A DNA stretch of 43,550 nt. Source: Tannockella sp964372125 (GTDB lineage: Bacteria; Bacillota_I; Bacilli_A; Erysipelotrichales; Coprobacillaceae). The position numbers and the translations under genes are program-made. The DNA is taken from the NCBI GenBank assembly GCA_964372125.1, contig CAYJPL010000016.1:1-43550 (forward strand), read 5' to 3'. This document shows positions 17,188-25,689 of this stretch, in pieces. The notes beneath the pieces are model-generated. The model was given only the letters and a program-made list of their open reading frames with translations. It was not told the DNA's origin and ran no database searches. Every line of letters begins with the position of its first letter. Within the stretch, counting starts at the first letter, position 1.

Positions 17188-18503
17188 TGAAAAAATTTTC
17201 TCTAACAAGGTTTTCTTTACAAAGACAATTAATTATAATTTTTGGTAGCGTATGTTTACTTATTATTGCATTTTTAATTCCGGTAATTAATAATAATCTT
17301 ACAAGTATTATTGATTTTCAAATGTATGATGTCTTAGATGATGCACAAAGAAATTATCTTAAATATGATTTTGTTTTTCCTTCAAATCGGGCAGAGGAAG
17401 AAATTATTCATATGACATATTATGAAAGTGATGGTACATCAAATTTTGAAGCAGTGTTAAATCGAGATTTTGCGGTAGACTTATATCGTTTGATCGAGAG
17501 TCCACTTACTGAGATGTTAAATTCTGACATAGAACTTATTGAAGGAAAAGGGTATATCGAAAATGAACTTATGTACTATCGTATCGTTGAAAAAGATGTT
17601 GCTGGAGAATTTGTAGTCACATTTGCATATAGCGATTACTCTAATGATTTAGTTGCGGCATTACAACAAGAAATAATTAATGTCTTTTATGTTGCATTGA
17701 TTATACTTGGCGGTATTATATTTATTTGGGTTACAGCAATGATTAAACCACTTCGCATGATTCGTATATATATAAATGGCATAAAGTTAGATAAACGTAA
17801 AGAATTAAAAATTGAACGTGGCGACGAGATAGGTATCGTTGCAAAAAACTTAGTTGAGATGGATCAAGAGTTACAAATACAAAATCAAACTAAAGAAGAA
17901 ATGATACATAATATCTCACATGACTTAAAAACACCAATTGCTCTAATAAAAACATATGGAGAAAGTATTAAAGATGGTATTTATCCATATGGTACAATGG
18001 AAGCGTCAATGGATGTAATCTTGGAAAATGCTACACGTCTAGATAGTAAAGTAAAAAGTTTATTATATTTAAATCGTTTAGAGTATATGAAACACGAAGT
18101 TCAACGTGAAGAATTTGATATGAAAGAACTAATTGAAACAATAGTTAAACAAATGCAAACGATGTATCCAGATATTGAAGTTGAGCTATATTTAAATGAA
18201 ATAATGTATGTTGGTGATCAAGAGCACTGGAGAATCTGTCTTGAAAATATTCTAGAAAATGCATACCGATATGTAAAATCAAAAATTGTTATTACATTAA
18301 ATAAGCAAAATTTAGAAATATTTAATGATGGATTACCAATTGAAGAAGAATTCCTTGATGAATTATTTAAACCTTATCGTAAAGGGGTAAAAGGACAATT
18401 TGGACTAGGTCTTTCAATTGTGTCAAAAACTGTTGAATTATATGATTATAAAGTTACTGCAAAAAATGATAGTAATGGTGTAAGTTTTATTATTTATAAA
18501 TAG
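17187..18503 (+). CDS. Sensor histidine kinase
   Basis: A membrane sensor with two transmembrane helices (about 13-35 and 163-184) flanking an extracytoplasmic loop of about 130 residues. A HAMP region follows, then the H-box with phospho-acceptor H245 in ISHDLKTP. The ATPase domain has the N-box ENILENAYRY, G1 region FNDGLPI and G2 GQFGLGLS. Length 438 aa. Partner of the upstream response regulator. The stimulus cannot be told from sequence, and no transporter is adjacent to suggest one. Confidence 0.94.
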   Translation: MKKFSLTRFSLQRQLIIIFGSVCLLIIAFLIPVINNNLTSIIDFQMYDVLDDAQRNYLKYDFVFPSNRAEEEIIHMTYYESDGTSNFEAVLNRDFAVDLYRLIESPLTEMLNSDIELIEGKGYIENELMYYRIVEKDVAGEFVVTFAYSDYSNDLVAALQQEIINVFYVALIILGGIIFIWVTAMIKPLRMIRIYINGIKLDKRKELKIERGDEIGIVAKNLVEMDQELQIQNQTKEEMIHNISHDLKTPIALIKTYGESIKDGIYPYGTMEASMDVILENATRLDSKVKSLLYLNRLEYMKHEVQREEFDMKELIETIVKQMQTMYPDIEVELYLNEIMYVGDQEHWRICLENILENAYRYVKSKIVITLNKQNLEIFNDGLPIEEEFLDELFKPYRKGVKGQFGLGLSIVSKTVELYDYKVTAKNDSNGVSFIIYK

Positions 18504-18530
18504 AAAAGTAGATTTTATTCTACTTTTTTT
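18504..18530 (+). terminator. Terminator after the sensor kinase gene
   Basis: Stem AAAAGTAGA / TCTACTTTT with a 6-base loop and a T run. Confidence 0.85.
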
Positions 18531-18553
18531 GTTACAATGAGCAAGGAGGCAAT

Positions 18554-18964
18554 ATGATAAAAACAATTATAAAAGATGAAGAATTTCTCAAAATAAAATC
18601 AAGATTATGTACAAAAGATGATGCATATATTATTGCTGATTTAAAAGATACCTTGTTACATAATAAAGAAAGATGTGTCGGGTTAGCTGCCAACATGCTA
18701 GGAAACAGTATTCAAGCAATTGTACTATTTGACAATGATAATATACTTATTATGCTAAACCCTGAAATTTTACAAGCAAGTCAACAGTACACAACTACTG
18801 AAAGTTGTTTATCACTTACAGGTAGTCGTGAGACAAAAAGGTATAAAAAAATAAAAATTAAATATTTAAATGAGAAGTTTCAAGTTAGGATTAAAACTTT
18901 CACAGATTTTAGTGCCCAGATTATACAACATGAAATTGATCACTGTAATGGTATTATTATATAA
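18554..18964 (+). CDS. Peptide-deformylase-like protein, variant active site
   Basis: The 136-aa protein has the deformylase fold markers QHEIDHCNGI (metal-binding His pair and catalytic Glu) and ESCLSL (equivalent of EGCLS, metal-binding Cys). Motif 1 reads CVGLAANMLG where true deformylases have GxGLAAPQ, so the conserved catalytic Gln is Met. This matches a paralogous group in Firmicutes that is annotated as deformylase, but its activity on N-formyl peptides is uncertain. Strong AAGGAGG upstream. It is monocistronic. A canonical def may exist elsewhere in the genome. Confidence 0.85.
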   Translation: MIKTIIKDEEFLKIKSRLCTKDDAYIIADLKDTLLHNKERCVGLAANMLGNSIQAIVLFDNDNILIMLNPEILQASQQYTTTESCLSLTGSRETKRYKKIKIKYLNEKFQVRIKTFTDFSAQIIQHEIDHCNGIII

Positions 18965-18966
18965 AG

Positions 18967-18990
18967 AAAGCACGAAAAGTGCTTTTTTTA
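18967..18990 (+). terminator. Terminator after the deformylase-like gene
   Basis: Stem AAAGCAC / GTGCTTT with a GAAAA loop and T run. Confidence 0.85.
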
Positions 18991-19038
18991 TTTATAAAAT
19001 TGAAAATATGATATGATGGAATTAAGGGGGGATTAGAT

Positions 19039-20472
19039 ATGTATGATGTAATAATTATAGGTGCAGGTGTTAGTGGTGTAGCATGTGCTAGAGAACTTGC
19101 ACGATTTCATTTAAATATTTTAGTACTAGAAAAACATGATGATGTATGTAGTGAAACCTCAAAAGCAAATAGCGGAATTGTTCATGCTGGATATGACGCT
19201 AAACCGGGTAGTTTAATGGCAAAATTAAACTTAGAAGGAAGTAATATAATGCCTAAACTTGCAAAAGAATTAGATATCCCATTTATAAAAAATGGATCAT
19301 TAGTAGTGAGTATGGAGGGTGACGATCCTAAAATAATCGATGATTTATATAAACGCGGAAAGCAAAATGGTGTAAAGAAGCTAGAAATAATTGATAAAGA
19401 AACATTAATGAAAATTGAGCCTAATATCCATCCAAATGCTTACAAGGCATTATATGCACCAACAGCAGGAATAATATGCCCATTCACATTGACGCTAGCA
19501 CTCGCCCAAAATGCTTGTATTAATGGTGTGGAATTTAAGTTTAATCAAAAAGTAGAAACAATATCATATGTTGATAAAATATATCACCTTCATACAAATA
19601 CTAATGTTTATAAATCAAGATATGTAATTAATGCATGTGGTGTATATGGTGATGAACTACATAATCAAATATCTGATGAAAAAGTAAATATTGTACCAAG
19701 AAAAGGGGAGTATTATTTACTAGATAAAAATGTAGGGAATTATATAAAACATACAATATTTCAAAGCCCTACGAGTTTAGGGAAGGGGGTACTTGTAGCA
19801 CCGAGTGTCCATGGAAACTTAGTTGTTGGACCAACTGCCAAAGATATCGAAGATAAGGAAGATGTTTCATGTACGAGTGAAAAATTAGAAGTGATAAGAT
19901 TACAAGCAAGCAAAGCAATTAACAAGCTTCCACTTGAAGTAATAACGACATTTGCAGGCTTAAGAGCACATCAAGAAAATCATGATTTTATTATTCAGGA
20001 AACAAAACCTGGGTTTATCGATTGCATTGCAATCGAATCACCGGGATTAACAGCAGCGCCAGCAATAGGAAAAATGGTTTGTTCGATGATTGTTGATAAA
20101 ATAAAACCAATAAAAAAAGAGAACTTCATACATAATAGAAAAGGATATATTCATATGAATCAACTATCTATCGAAAAGCGAAATGAGTATATAAGAAAGA
20201 ATCCAAAATATGGAAAAATAATATGTCGATGTGAATTGATAAGTGAAGGCGAGATAATTGATGCTCTTCAGGGGCCATTGCCTGCAAGATCATTAGATGG
20301 GTTAAAACGTCGCGTACGTACAGGAAGTGGCCGTTGTCAAGGTGGATTTTGTATGCCAAATATTTTGCCAATCATAAGTAAAATACAAGGTATAGATATT
20401 GAACAAATAACTAAGTCGGGTAGTGACTCTAATATTGTCATGCAACATACCAAACTGTGTGAGGAGGTCTAA
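19039..20472 (+). CDS. FAD-dependent glycerol-3-phosphate dehydrogenase-like oxidoreductase with BFD-type domain
   Basis: The N-terminal FAD-binding motif IIGAGVSGVACAREL and a DAO-type oxidoreductase domain fill about residues 1-370. A C-terminal BFD-like [2Fe-2S] domain has Cys pairs CRC (about 395) and GRCQGGFC (about 430-437). This is the GlpA/GlpO-like layout found in Firmicutes in an operon with a second FAD protein and DUF1667. The likely reaction is glycerol-3-phosphate to dihydroxyacetone phosphate, with electrons passed to the partner subunit; an L-2-hydroxyacid substrate is an alternative. Length 477 aa. The next gene starts 3 nt after its stop. Confidence 0.88.
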   Translation: MYDVIIIGAGVSGVACARELARFHLNILVLEKHDDVCSETSKANSGIVHAGYDAKPGSLMAKLNLEGSNIMPKLAKELDIPFIKNGSLVVSMEGDDPKIIDDLYKRGKQNGVKKLEIIDKETLMKIEPNIHPNAYKALYAPTAGIICPFTLTLALAQNACINGVEFKFNQKVETISYVDKIYHLHTNTNVYKSRYVINACGVYGDELHNQISDEKVNIVPRKGEYYLLDKNVGNYIKHTIFQSPTSLGKGVLVAPSVHGNLVVGPTAKDIEDKEDVSCTSEKLEVIRLQASKAINKLPLEVITTFAGLRAHQENHDFIIQETKPGFIDCIAIESPGLTAAPAIGKMVCSMIVDKIKPIKKENFIHNRKGYIHMNQLSIEKRNEYIRKNPKYGKIICRCELISEGEIIDALQGPLPARSLDGLKRRVRTGSGRCQGGFCMPNILPIISKIQGIDIEQITKSGSDSNIVMQHTKLCEEV

Positions 20473-20474
20473 CT

Positions 20475-21731
20475 ATGGAACAATATGACGTTGTAATAAT
20501 AGGTGGAGGACCGGCTGGAATGTCTGCTGCACTTGGTGCAAAAAAAAGAAATATTGATAGTATCTTGATTTTAGAAAGAGGGCCTAATTTAGGAGGCATT
20601 TTAAATCAATGTATACATAATGGATTTGGCTTACATCGATTTAATGAAGAATTAACAGGACCAGAATACAGCTATAAATATAGTACTTTAATCAAAGAAA
20701 ATAATGTCGAGTACCGATGTGATTCAATGGTAATTGAAATCACAAAAACTAAAGTAATTACTGTCACCAATGAAAAAAAAGGTGTATATACCTTACAAGC
20801 AAAATCAATCGTTTTATGTATGGGGTGCCGTGAGCGTTCATTTGGTCAACTTGCGATTCCTGGTTTTAGACCGGCAGGTATATTTAGTGCAGGAAGTGTT
20901 CAATATATGGTAAACAATCAAGGATTACTCCCAGGAAAAGATATAGTTATATTAGGTTCGGGTGATATTGGACTAATTATGGCTAGGCGCATGCGTTTAG
21001 AAGGGGCGAACGTTCATGCAGTAATTGAGCTACAACCGTATTCAAGTGGTTTACAAAGAAATATTGTACAATGTTTAGAAGATTATAATATCCCTCTTTA
21101 TTTAGAGCATACACTTATTAAAGTGCATGGAAAAACAAGAATTACTGGGGTAAGCGTTGCAAGGGTAGATAGTAACAAAATACCTGTGGAGGGTAGTGAA
21201 AAATATTTTTCGTGTGATACTCTGCTTTTATCTGTTGGCTTAATTCCAGAAAATGAACTTTCACATAGTATAGGAATAAAGATGGATGAAAGAACAAAAG
21301 GACCAATAGTTGATGAAAATTTACAAACAAATGTAGAAGGAATATTTGCAGGTGGAAATGTTTTACACGTACATGACCTTGTTGACTATGTAAGCCAAGA
21401 GTCTTATTTAGCTGGACAAAATGCCGCAAGATATTTGCTCGGCGATATTTATAATACAAGTAGCATCACTATTGAATGCCAAAAACCAGTTAGATACTGT
21501 GTTCCTCAAAAACTATCAATAGAAAATTCACCAGAGCAGTTCACAGTATATTTTCGTGTGTCTAAAGTATGTCATAATGTTAAGTTGAATATAGTGGTTA
21601 ATAATGAAATCGTTCTATCTAGAAAAAAACAAATATTAACACCAGGGGAATTAGAAAAAGTAGTAATTAATAAATCAGTATTTAGTCATATTGATAAAAT
21701 AGAGAAAGTTATTATTAGTATAGAGGAATAA
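20475..21731 (+). CDS. NAD(P)/FAD-dependent oxidoreductase, partner subunit
   Basis: A pyridine-nucleotide-disulfide-oxidoreductase-fold protein. FAD motif VVIIGGGPAGMSAAL is at the N-terminus. CMGCRERSFGQLAIPG and the second nucleotide-binding motif VILGSGDIGLIMARRM are in the middle, and GIFAGGNVLHVHDLVD near the C-terminus. The 418-aa length and position directly after the GlpA-like gene (2-nt gap) mark it as the electron-accepting subunit of that complex. The final 70 residues form a separate small beta-rich domain. Confidence 0.9.
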   Translation: MEQYDVVIIGGGPAGMSAALGAKKRNIDSILILERGPNLGGILNQCIHNGFGLHRFNEELTGPEYSYKYSTLIKENNVEYRCDSMVIEITKTKVITVTNEKKGVYTLQAKSIVLCMGCRERSFGQLAIPGFRPAGIFSAGSVQYMVNNQGLLPGKDIVILGSGDIGLIMARRMRLEGANVHAVIELQPYSSGLQRNIVQCLEDYNIPLYLEHTLIKVHGKTRITGVSVARVDSNKIPVEGSEKYFSCDTLLLSVGLIPENELSHSIGIKMDERTKGPIVDENLQTNVEGIFAGGNVLHVHDLVDYVSQESYLAGQNAARYLLGDIYNTSSITIECQKPVRYCVPQKLSIENSPEQFTVYFRVSKVCHNVKLNIVVNNEIVLSRKKQILTPGELEKVVINKSVFSHIDKIEKVIISIEE

Positions 21732-21734
21732 ATA

Positions 21735-22715
21735 ATGACAACTACAGAGCTAGTATGTATACAGTGTCCTAGAGGGTGCCGTATGGAAGTAAAAGTAATA
21801 GATAATGATATATCAGTATACAAAAATAAATGTAATCGTGGTAAAATATATGCAGTAAAAGAATTTACGAATCCAACAAGAATGGTTACAAGTACAGTTC
21901 GTGTAAATAACGGAAATTATCCAGTTACATCGGTAAAAACTAGTAAAGAAGTTTCTAAGGATAAGATTTTCGAAGTTATGAATGCAATTAATGATATTGT
22001 TGTTAGTGCACCTTTATACATAGGACAAGTTGTATCTAAAAATGTTGATGGAGATGGAACAAATATTATTATTACAAGGGAGATAGAAAAAGTGAAAAAT
22101 TATAAAGCAATTATCTATGACATCGATGGAACATTATTAAATACGGAAAGAATGAATATGGTTCCATTACAAAAAATCATTAAAGAAGAATTGGGAATTG
22201 ATATTGAATATAAAGAAATTCTTAAATATGCTGGTATGCAAGGTATGATGGTAATGGAAAAATTAAATATTAAAGATAAAGAATCTACTTATAAGCGCTG
22301 GGTTCAATATGTAAATGAATACCCTGATGGTGCTACTGTGTACCCAGGAATAGAAGAAGCACTAGAAAAGTTGAAATCAAAATATCGTCAAGCAATTATG
22401 AGTTCTAAATTTAAAGAACAATATGATAAAGATATGGAAAAGAATTCAATAGATTCATATATGGAAGTTTGTGTCCTTGCTGATGATACTAAAAAACATA
22501 AACCAGATCCTGAACCATTATTGCTTGCGATTGAGAAACTTGGCCTTACACCAAGTGATGTAATTTATGTTGGTGACACAGTGGGTGACTACTTATGTTG
22601 CGTAGCATCAAATGTTGACTTTGCACTTGCAAAGTGGGGTAATTATAGTATGGAAGGTATTAACAATCCAGCATACATTCTAGAAAATCCGACAGATTTA
22701 GAAAAATTATTATAA
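21735..22715 (+). CDS. DUF1667 protein fused to a HAD-superfamily phosphatase
   Basis: Residues 1-120 are a complete DUF1667 domain with Cys8, Cys11, Cys15 and Cys33 (CIQCPRGC, NKC), probably metal-binding. DUF1667 normally stands alone as the third gene after these two oxidoreductases. Here it continues into a HAD phosphatase (about 123-326): D129-x-D131 in IYDIDGTLL, a Ser in IMSSKF, Lys in KHKPDPEP and the acidic motif VGDTVGDY. An internal GTG at 22092 has AAGGGAG 9 nt upstream, so the HAD half may also be made separately. A role in dephosphorylating glycerol-3-P or a related phosphate is inference from context. Confidence 0.85.
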   Translation: MTTTELVCIQCPRGCRMEVKVIDNDISVYKNKCNRGKIYAVKEFTNPTRMVTSTVRVNNGNYPVTSVKTSKEVSKDKIFEVMNAINDIVVSAPLYIGQVVSKNVDGDGTNIIITREIEKVKNYKAIIYDIDGTLLNTERMNMVPLQKIIKEELGIDIEYKEILKYAGMQGMMVMEKLNIKDKESTYKRWVQYVNEYPDGATVYPGIEEALEKLKSKYRQAIMSSKFKEQYDKDMEKNSIDSYMEVCVLADDTKKHKPDPEPLLLAIEKLGLTPSDVIYVGDTVGDYLCCVASNVDFALAKWGNYSMEGINNPAYILENPTDLEKLL

Positions 22716-22774
22716 GATATGATGCTTTTATTTAAAGCACAACTAGAGTATAATAAGCACGTTGGAGGTAGTAA

Positions 22775-23458
22775 ATGGAACAATTTGCAAGAATTAATCG
22801 AATGCTAGACAATGATCCAGTATCGATTCTAAAAAATAAAAAGGTAGCAGTATTTGGACTTGGTGGTGTAGGCAGTTATGTTGTCGAAACATTATGCCGT
22901 ATGGGAGTAGGACATTTAGTCTTAATAGATCATGACACAGTTGATATTACCAATCTAAATAGACAGTTATATGCACTGCATTCTACGATTGGAAAAAAGA
23001 AAGTAGAAATTGCTTATAACAGATGTAAGGATATTAACCCAGAGGTAACAATTACAATCTATGATCAATTCTACCTACCGGATGAGGGATTAGAATATAT
23101 GTTTGAAGACTGTGATTTTGTGGTTGATGCAATTGACACTATTAAAGCAAAGATTGCATTAATAGAACAATGTAAATTACGTAATATTGATATTATAAGT
23201 TCAATGGGAACTGGAAATAAGCTAGATCCTAGTAAATTTGAAATATCAGATATTTATAAAACAAGTGTATGTCCACTTGCAAAGGTAATGCGCCGTGAGT
23301 TAAAACAACGTCGCATAAATAAAGCAATGGTAGTATATTCAAAAGAATACCCGCGTAAAGTAGATGGAAGAACACCAGGAAGTGTAAGCTTTGTTCCTGG
23401 AAGTGCCGGGTTATTAATTACAAGTTATGTAATAAGAAAAATGATAGGAGATATATAA
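22775..23458 (+). CDS. tcdA: tRNA threonylcarbamoyladenosine dehydratase (TcdA/CsdL-like)
   Basis: An E1-like ATP-dependent enzyme that dehydrates t6A37 in tRNA to its cyclic form. The nucleotide-binding motif VFGLGGVGSYVVETL is at about residues 26-40, TNLNRQLYAL at 59-68, FVVDAIDT near 113, and SMGTGNK, which suits the family. Length 227 aa, slightly short but with no visible loss. GGAGG lies upstream, and TATAAT (about 22751-22756) gives a local promoter. The stop overlaps the next start (TAATG). Confidence 0.93.
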   Translation: MEQFARINRMLDNDPVSILKNKKVAVFGLGGVGSYVVETLCRMGVGHLVLIDHDTVDITNLNRQLYALHSTIGKKKVEIAYNRCKDINPEVTITIYDQFYLPDEGLEYMFEDCDFVVDAIDTIKAKIALIEQCKLRNIDIISSMGTGNKLDPSKFEISDIYKTSVCPLAKVMRRELKQRRINKAMVVYSKEYPRKVDGRTPGSVSFVPGSAGLLITSYVIRKMIGDI

Positions 23459-23700
23459 TGGAACAAGGTGTAACAGATATAGTTAAAACTGATGGTGATA
23501 TTGAAAGATGTAGTAAGATTGTGGCCGAAGTTATTAAGCGTGAATTTGATGAAGAAACTTTAAAAGAATTAACAATCCAAATTATGGACACTTCACTAAT
23601 TATTGGTGGAGATTTTGGTGATGATACAATTCAACAAATAGCTAACCAGTATGTTAATAATGGTGGAATCGAACGCTTCTTAAAAGGACAGTCAAAGTAG
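23458..23700 (+). CDS. Small uncharacterised protein, 80 aa
   Basis: I do not recognise a family. The protein is acidic and helical in appearance, with no membrane segment and no Cys pairs. It is a credible gene because its ATG overlaps the tcdA stop and its TAG overlaps the GTG of the next gene. Such tight packing argues for translation in the tcdA operon. Confidence 0.7.
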   Translation: MEQGVTDIVKTDGDIERCSKIVAEVIKREFDEETLKELTIQIMDTSLIIGGDFGDDTIQQIANQYVNNGGIERFLKGQSK

Positions 23701-24443
23701 TGCAACACTACGTTCAATTAGAAACACCAAAAGGAGTAATGCGTGGATTTTTTCATCAACCAAATACTACAAAATGTCCAGTATGTATAATCTTTCATGG
23801 TTTTACTGGACAAAAGACAGGAACAAAATTTTCTTATGTGCAACTTTCAAGGTTATTAGAGGCTAAGGGAATTGCTGTTATGAGGATAGATTTTTTAGGT
23901 AGTGGTGAGAGTGATTTAACATTCAAGGATATGACATTTAAGGATGAATTATCATGTGCTCGAGTAATTATAGAAGAAGTAATGAATATGCCAATTACGA
24001 GTGAAGTTTATATTTTGGGACATTCAATGGGTGGGGCAATAGCAAGTGAATTATCAAAGCTATATCCTGATGTCATAAAAAAAATGTGTTTGTGGGCACC
24101 AGCATACTTTATGAAAGAAGCTGTACAAGTAATGGTCAAAGATGCACCTTTATATAAAGAAGGAATTTATGACTACTTTGGATATGAACTATCAACAAAT
24201 TTTGTAGAAGATATCACTCAACGAGATTTTGCGAGTGGATTAGATATTTATAAAAATAAATTACTCATCATTCATGGGACAAAAGACGAAACTGTACCAT
24301 TTTATGTAAGCCAAAATTATAGTAAATATTTATACCCGGGATATCAACTACATGCTATTGAAGATGGTACTCACAACTTTGATAGTGTTGAACACATTAA
24401 AAATGTGCTTTCACTAACAATGAATTTCTTTACTGATAAATAA
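23700..24443 (+). CDS. Alpha/beta hydrolase (lysophospholipase/esterase type)
   Basis: The 247-aa protein has an intact catalytic triad: nucleophile elbow GHSMGG, acid in HGTKDETVP and His in DGTHNF. The oxyanion loop is IIFHGFTG. It resembles feruloyl-esterase/monoglyceride-lipase-like cytosolic hydrolases; the substrate is unknown. The GTG start overlaps the preceding stop, and it is the last gene of the tcdA operon. Confidence 0.85.
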   Translation: MQHYVQLETPKGVMRGFFHQPNTTKCPVCIIFHGFTGQKTGTKFSYVQLSRLLEAKGIAVMRIDFLGSGESDLTFKDMTFKDELSCARVIIEEVMNMPITSEVYILGHSMGGAIASELSKLYPDVIKKMCLWAPAYFMKEAVQVMVKDAPLYKEGIYDYFGYELSTNFVEDITQRDFASGLDIYKNKLLIIHGTKDETVPFYVSQNYSKYLYPGYQLHAIEDGTHNFDSVEHIKNVLSLTMNFFTDK

Positions 24444-24451
24444 TATAAATG

Positions 24452-24478
24452 CCTAGCAATATAATTTGCTAGGTTTTA
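24452..24478 (+). terminator. Terminator of the tcdA operon
   Basis: Stem CCTAGCAA / TTGCTAGG with a 6-base loop, then TTTTA. Confidence 0.85.
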
Positions 24479-24604
24479 TCATGTAAAATATGATTATTTT
24501 CACATATTAGATAAAATTATTTTTTGATATTAATATTATTAAAAAACATTCTGTACATCGAATAAAATAAGTATAAAACTTCAACTTTTTCGATATAAAA
24601 ACAA

Positions 24605-24633
24605 TTGACATTGCACAAATTAATCTCTATAAT
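24605..24633 (+). promoter_or_regulatory. rplM: Consensus promoter of rplM-rpsI
   Basis: TTGACA (24605-24610), exactly 17 bp, TATAAT (24628-24633): a perfect vegetative promoter, as expected for ribosomal protein genes. Confidence 0.9.
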
Positions 24634-24635
24634 AA

Positions 24636-24680
24636 GAATGTTCTTAGGAACTTCGAAAGTCCCCGGTAAGGATATAAGGA
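24636..24680 (+). promoter_or_regulatory. Structured 5' leader of rplM, candidate L13 leader RNA
   Basis: Between the promoter and the Shine-Dalgarno lies a small hairpin (GGAACTT / AAGTCC, one bulge) enclosed by TCTTA and TAAGGA. Position and shape resemble the L13 autoregulatory leader of Firmicutes, where L13 is thought to bind its own message. I could not run a covariance search. Confidence 0.5.
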
Positions 24681-24688
24681 GAAATACT

Positions 24689-25126
24689 ATGAGACAAACA
24701 ACAATGGCTAAAGAAGCTACAATTGAAAGAAAATGGTATGTTATTGATGCAGCTGGACTTACATTAGGTCGTTTAGCTTCAGAGGTAGCTACAGTGTTAA
24801 GAGGGAAACATAAACCTACTTACACACCACATGTGGACACTGGTGATTACGTAATCATCGTTAACGCTGAACAAGTAGTAATGACAGGAAAAAAATTAGA
24901 TAACGTAAAATATTACCGTCATTCAGGATGGTTAGGTGGTTTAAAAGTTAAAACTGCTAGAACTTTCCAAGAAAAAGATCCAACAGGATTTGTTGAAGCA
25001 GCAGTTAAAGGAATGTTACCACATAACACTTTAGGTAGAAAACAAGGAATGAAACTTTTTGTATATACAGGAAGTCAACATCCACATGCAGCACAAAAAC
25101 CAGAAGAAATGAAATTTAAAGGATAG
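24689..25126 (+). CDS. rplM: 50S ribosomal protein L13
   Basis: L13 is an early-assembly protein of the large subunit. The sequence WYVIDAAGLTLGRLAS, LRGKHKPTYTPHVDTGDYV, and PHNTLGRKQGMKLFVYTGSQHPHAAQKP are family hallmarks. I set the start at ATG 24689, which has AAGGAG about 8 nt upstream and gives 145 aa. A longer frame from 24605 would begin inside the promoter. A second ATG six codons in (MAKEATIERK) is also possible. Co-transcribed with rpsI. Confidence 0.97.
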   Translation: MRQTTMAKEATIERKWYVIDAAGLTLGRLASEVATVLRGKHKPTYTPHVDTGDYVIIVNAEQVVMTGKKLDNVKYYRHSGWLGGLKVKTARTFQEKDPTGFVEAAVKGMLPHNTLGRKQGMKLFVYTGSQHPHAAQKPEEMKFKG

Positions 25127-25138
25127 GAGGAAGATAAA

Positions 25139-25531
25139 ATGGCAAATGTACAATACAGAGGAACTGGACGTAGAAAGTCTTCAGTAGCTAGAGTTATCTT
25201 AACTCCGGGAACTGGAAATATCATTATCAACGGTAAAGAAGCAAAAGAATATTTACCATCTGAAATCTTATTAATGATTGTAAACCAACCATTAGAATTA
25301 ACAAACACAGCTGATAAGTTTGATGTTAAAGTTAATGTTTATGGTGGAGGATACTCAGGTCAAGCTGGAGCTATCCGTCATGGTGTATCAAGAGCTTTAT
25401 TACAAGCTGGAGATGACTATAGACCAACATTAAAAGCAGCTGGATTCCTTACTCGTGATGCTCGTGCTAAAGAACGTAAAAAATACGGTCTTAAAGCAGC
25501 AAGACGTGCACCACAGTTCTCTAAGAGATAG
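25139..25531 (+). CDS. rpsI: 30S ribosomal protein S9
   Basis: S9 is a small-subunit protein whose C-terminal tail touches the P-site tRNA. It has the family sequence YRGTGRRKSSVARV at the N-terminus and KKYGLKAARRAPQFSKR at the C-terminus. Length is 130 aa. GGAGG lies upstream and the start is 12 nt after rplM. Confidence 0.98.
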   Translation: MANVQYRGTGRRKSSVARVILTPGTGNIIINGKEAKEYLPSEILLMIVNQPLELTNTADKFDVKVNVYGGGYSGQAGAIRHGVSRALLQAGDDYRPTLKAAGFLTRDARAKERKKYGLKAARRAPQFSKR

Positions 25532-25573
25532 GAAGCTGTATCTACCAAATACTTATTTACAAGTATTTACAAG

Positions 25574-25597
25574 AAAAGTCCTTTGGGACTTTTTTTG
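25574..25597 (+). terminator. Terminator of rplM-rpsI
   Basis: Stem AAAAGTCC / GGACTTTT with a 4-base loop and a long T run. Confidence 0.9.
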
Positions 25598-25689
25598 TAT
25601 TTTAAACACCTTTATAATGGATACAATGTATAAATAACAACTTCAATATTATTGGTAATGTTGTATAATATAGAAAAAGGAGGATGTCT

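Noticed and set aside
24480..24604. Possible small RNA or tRNA in the AT-rich gap before rplM
   Set aside because: No cloverleaf, GG-TTCGA arm or stable hairpin beyond the upstream terminator was seen.
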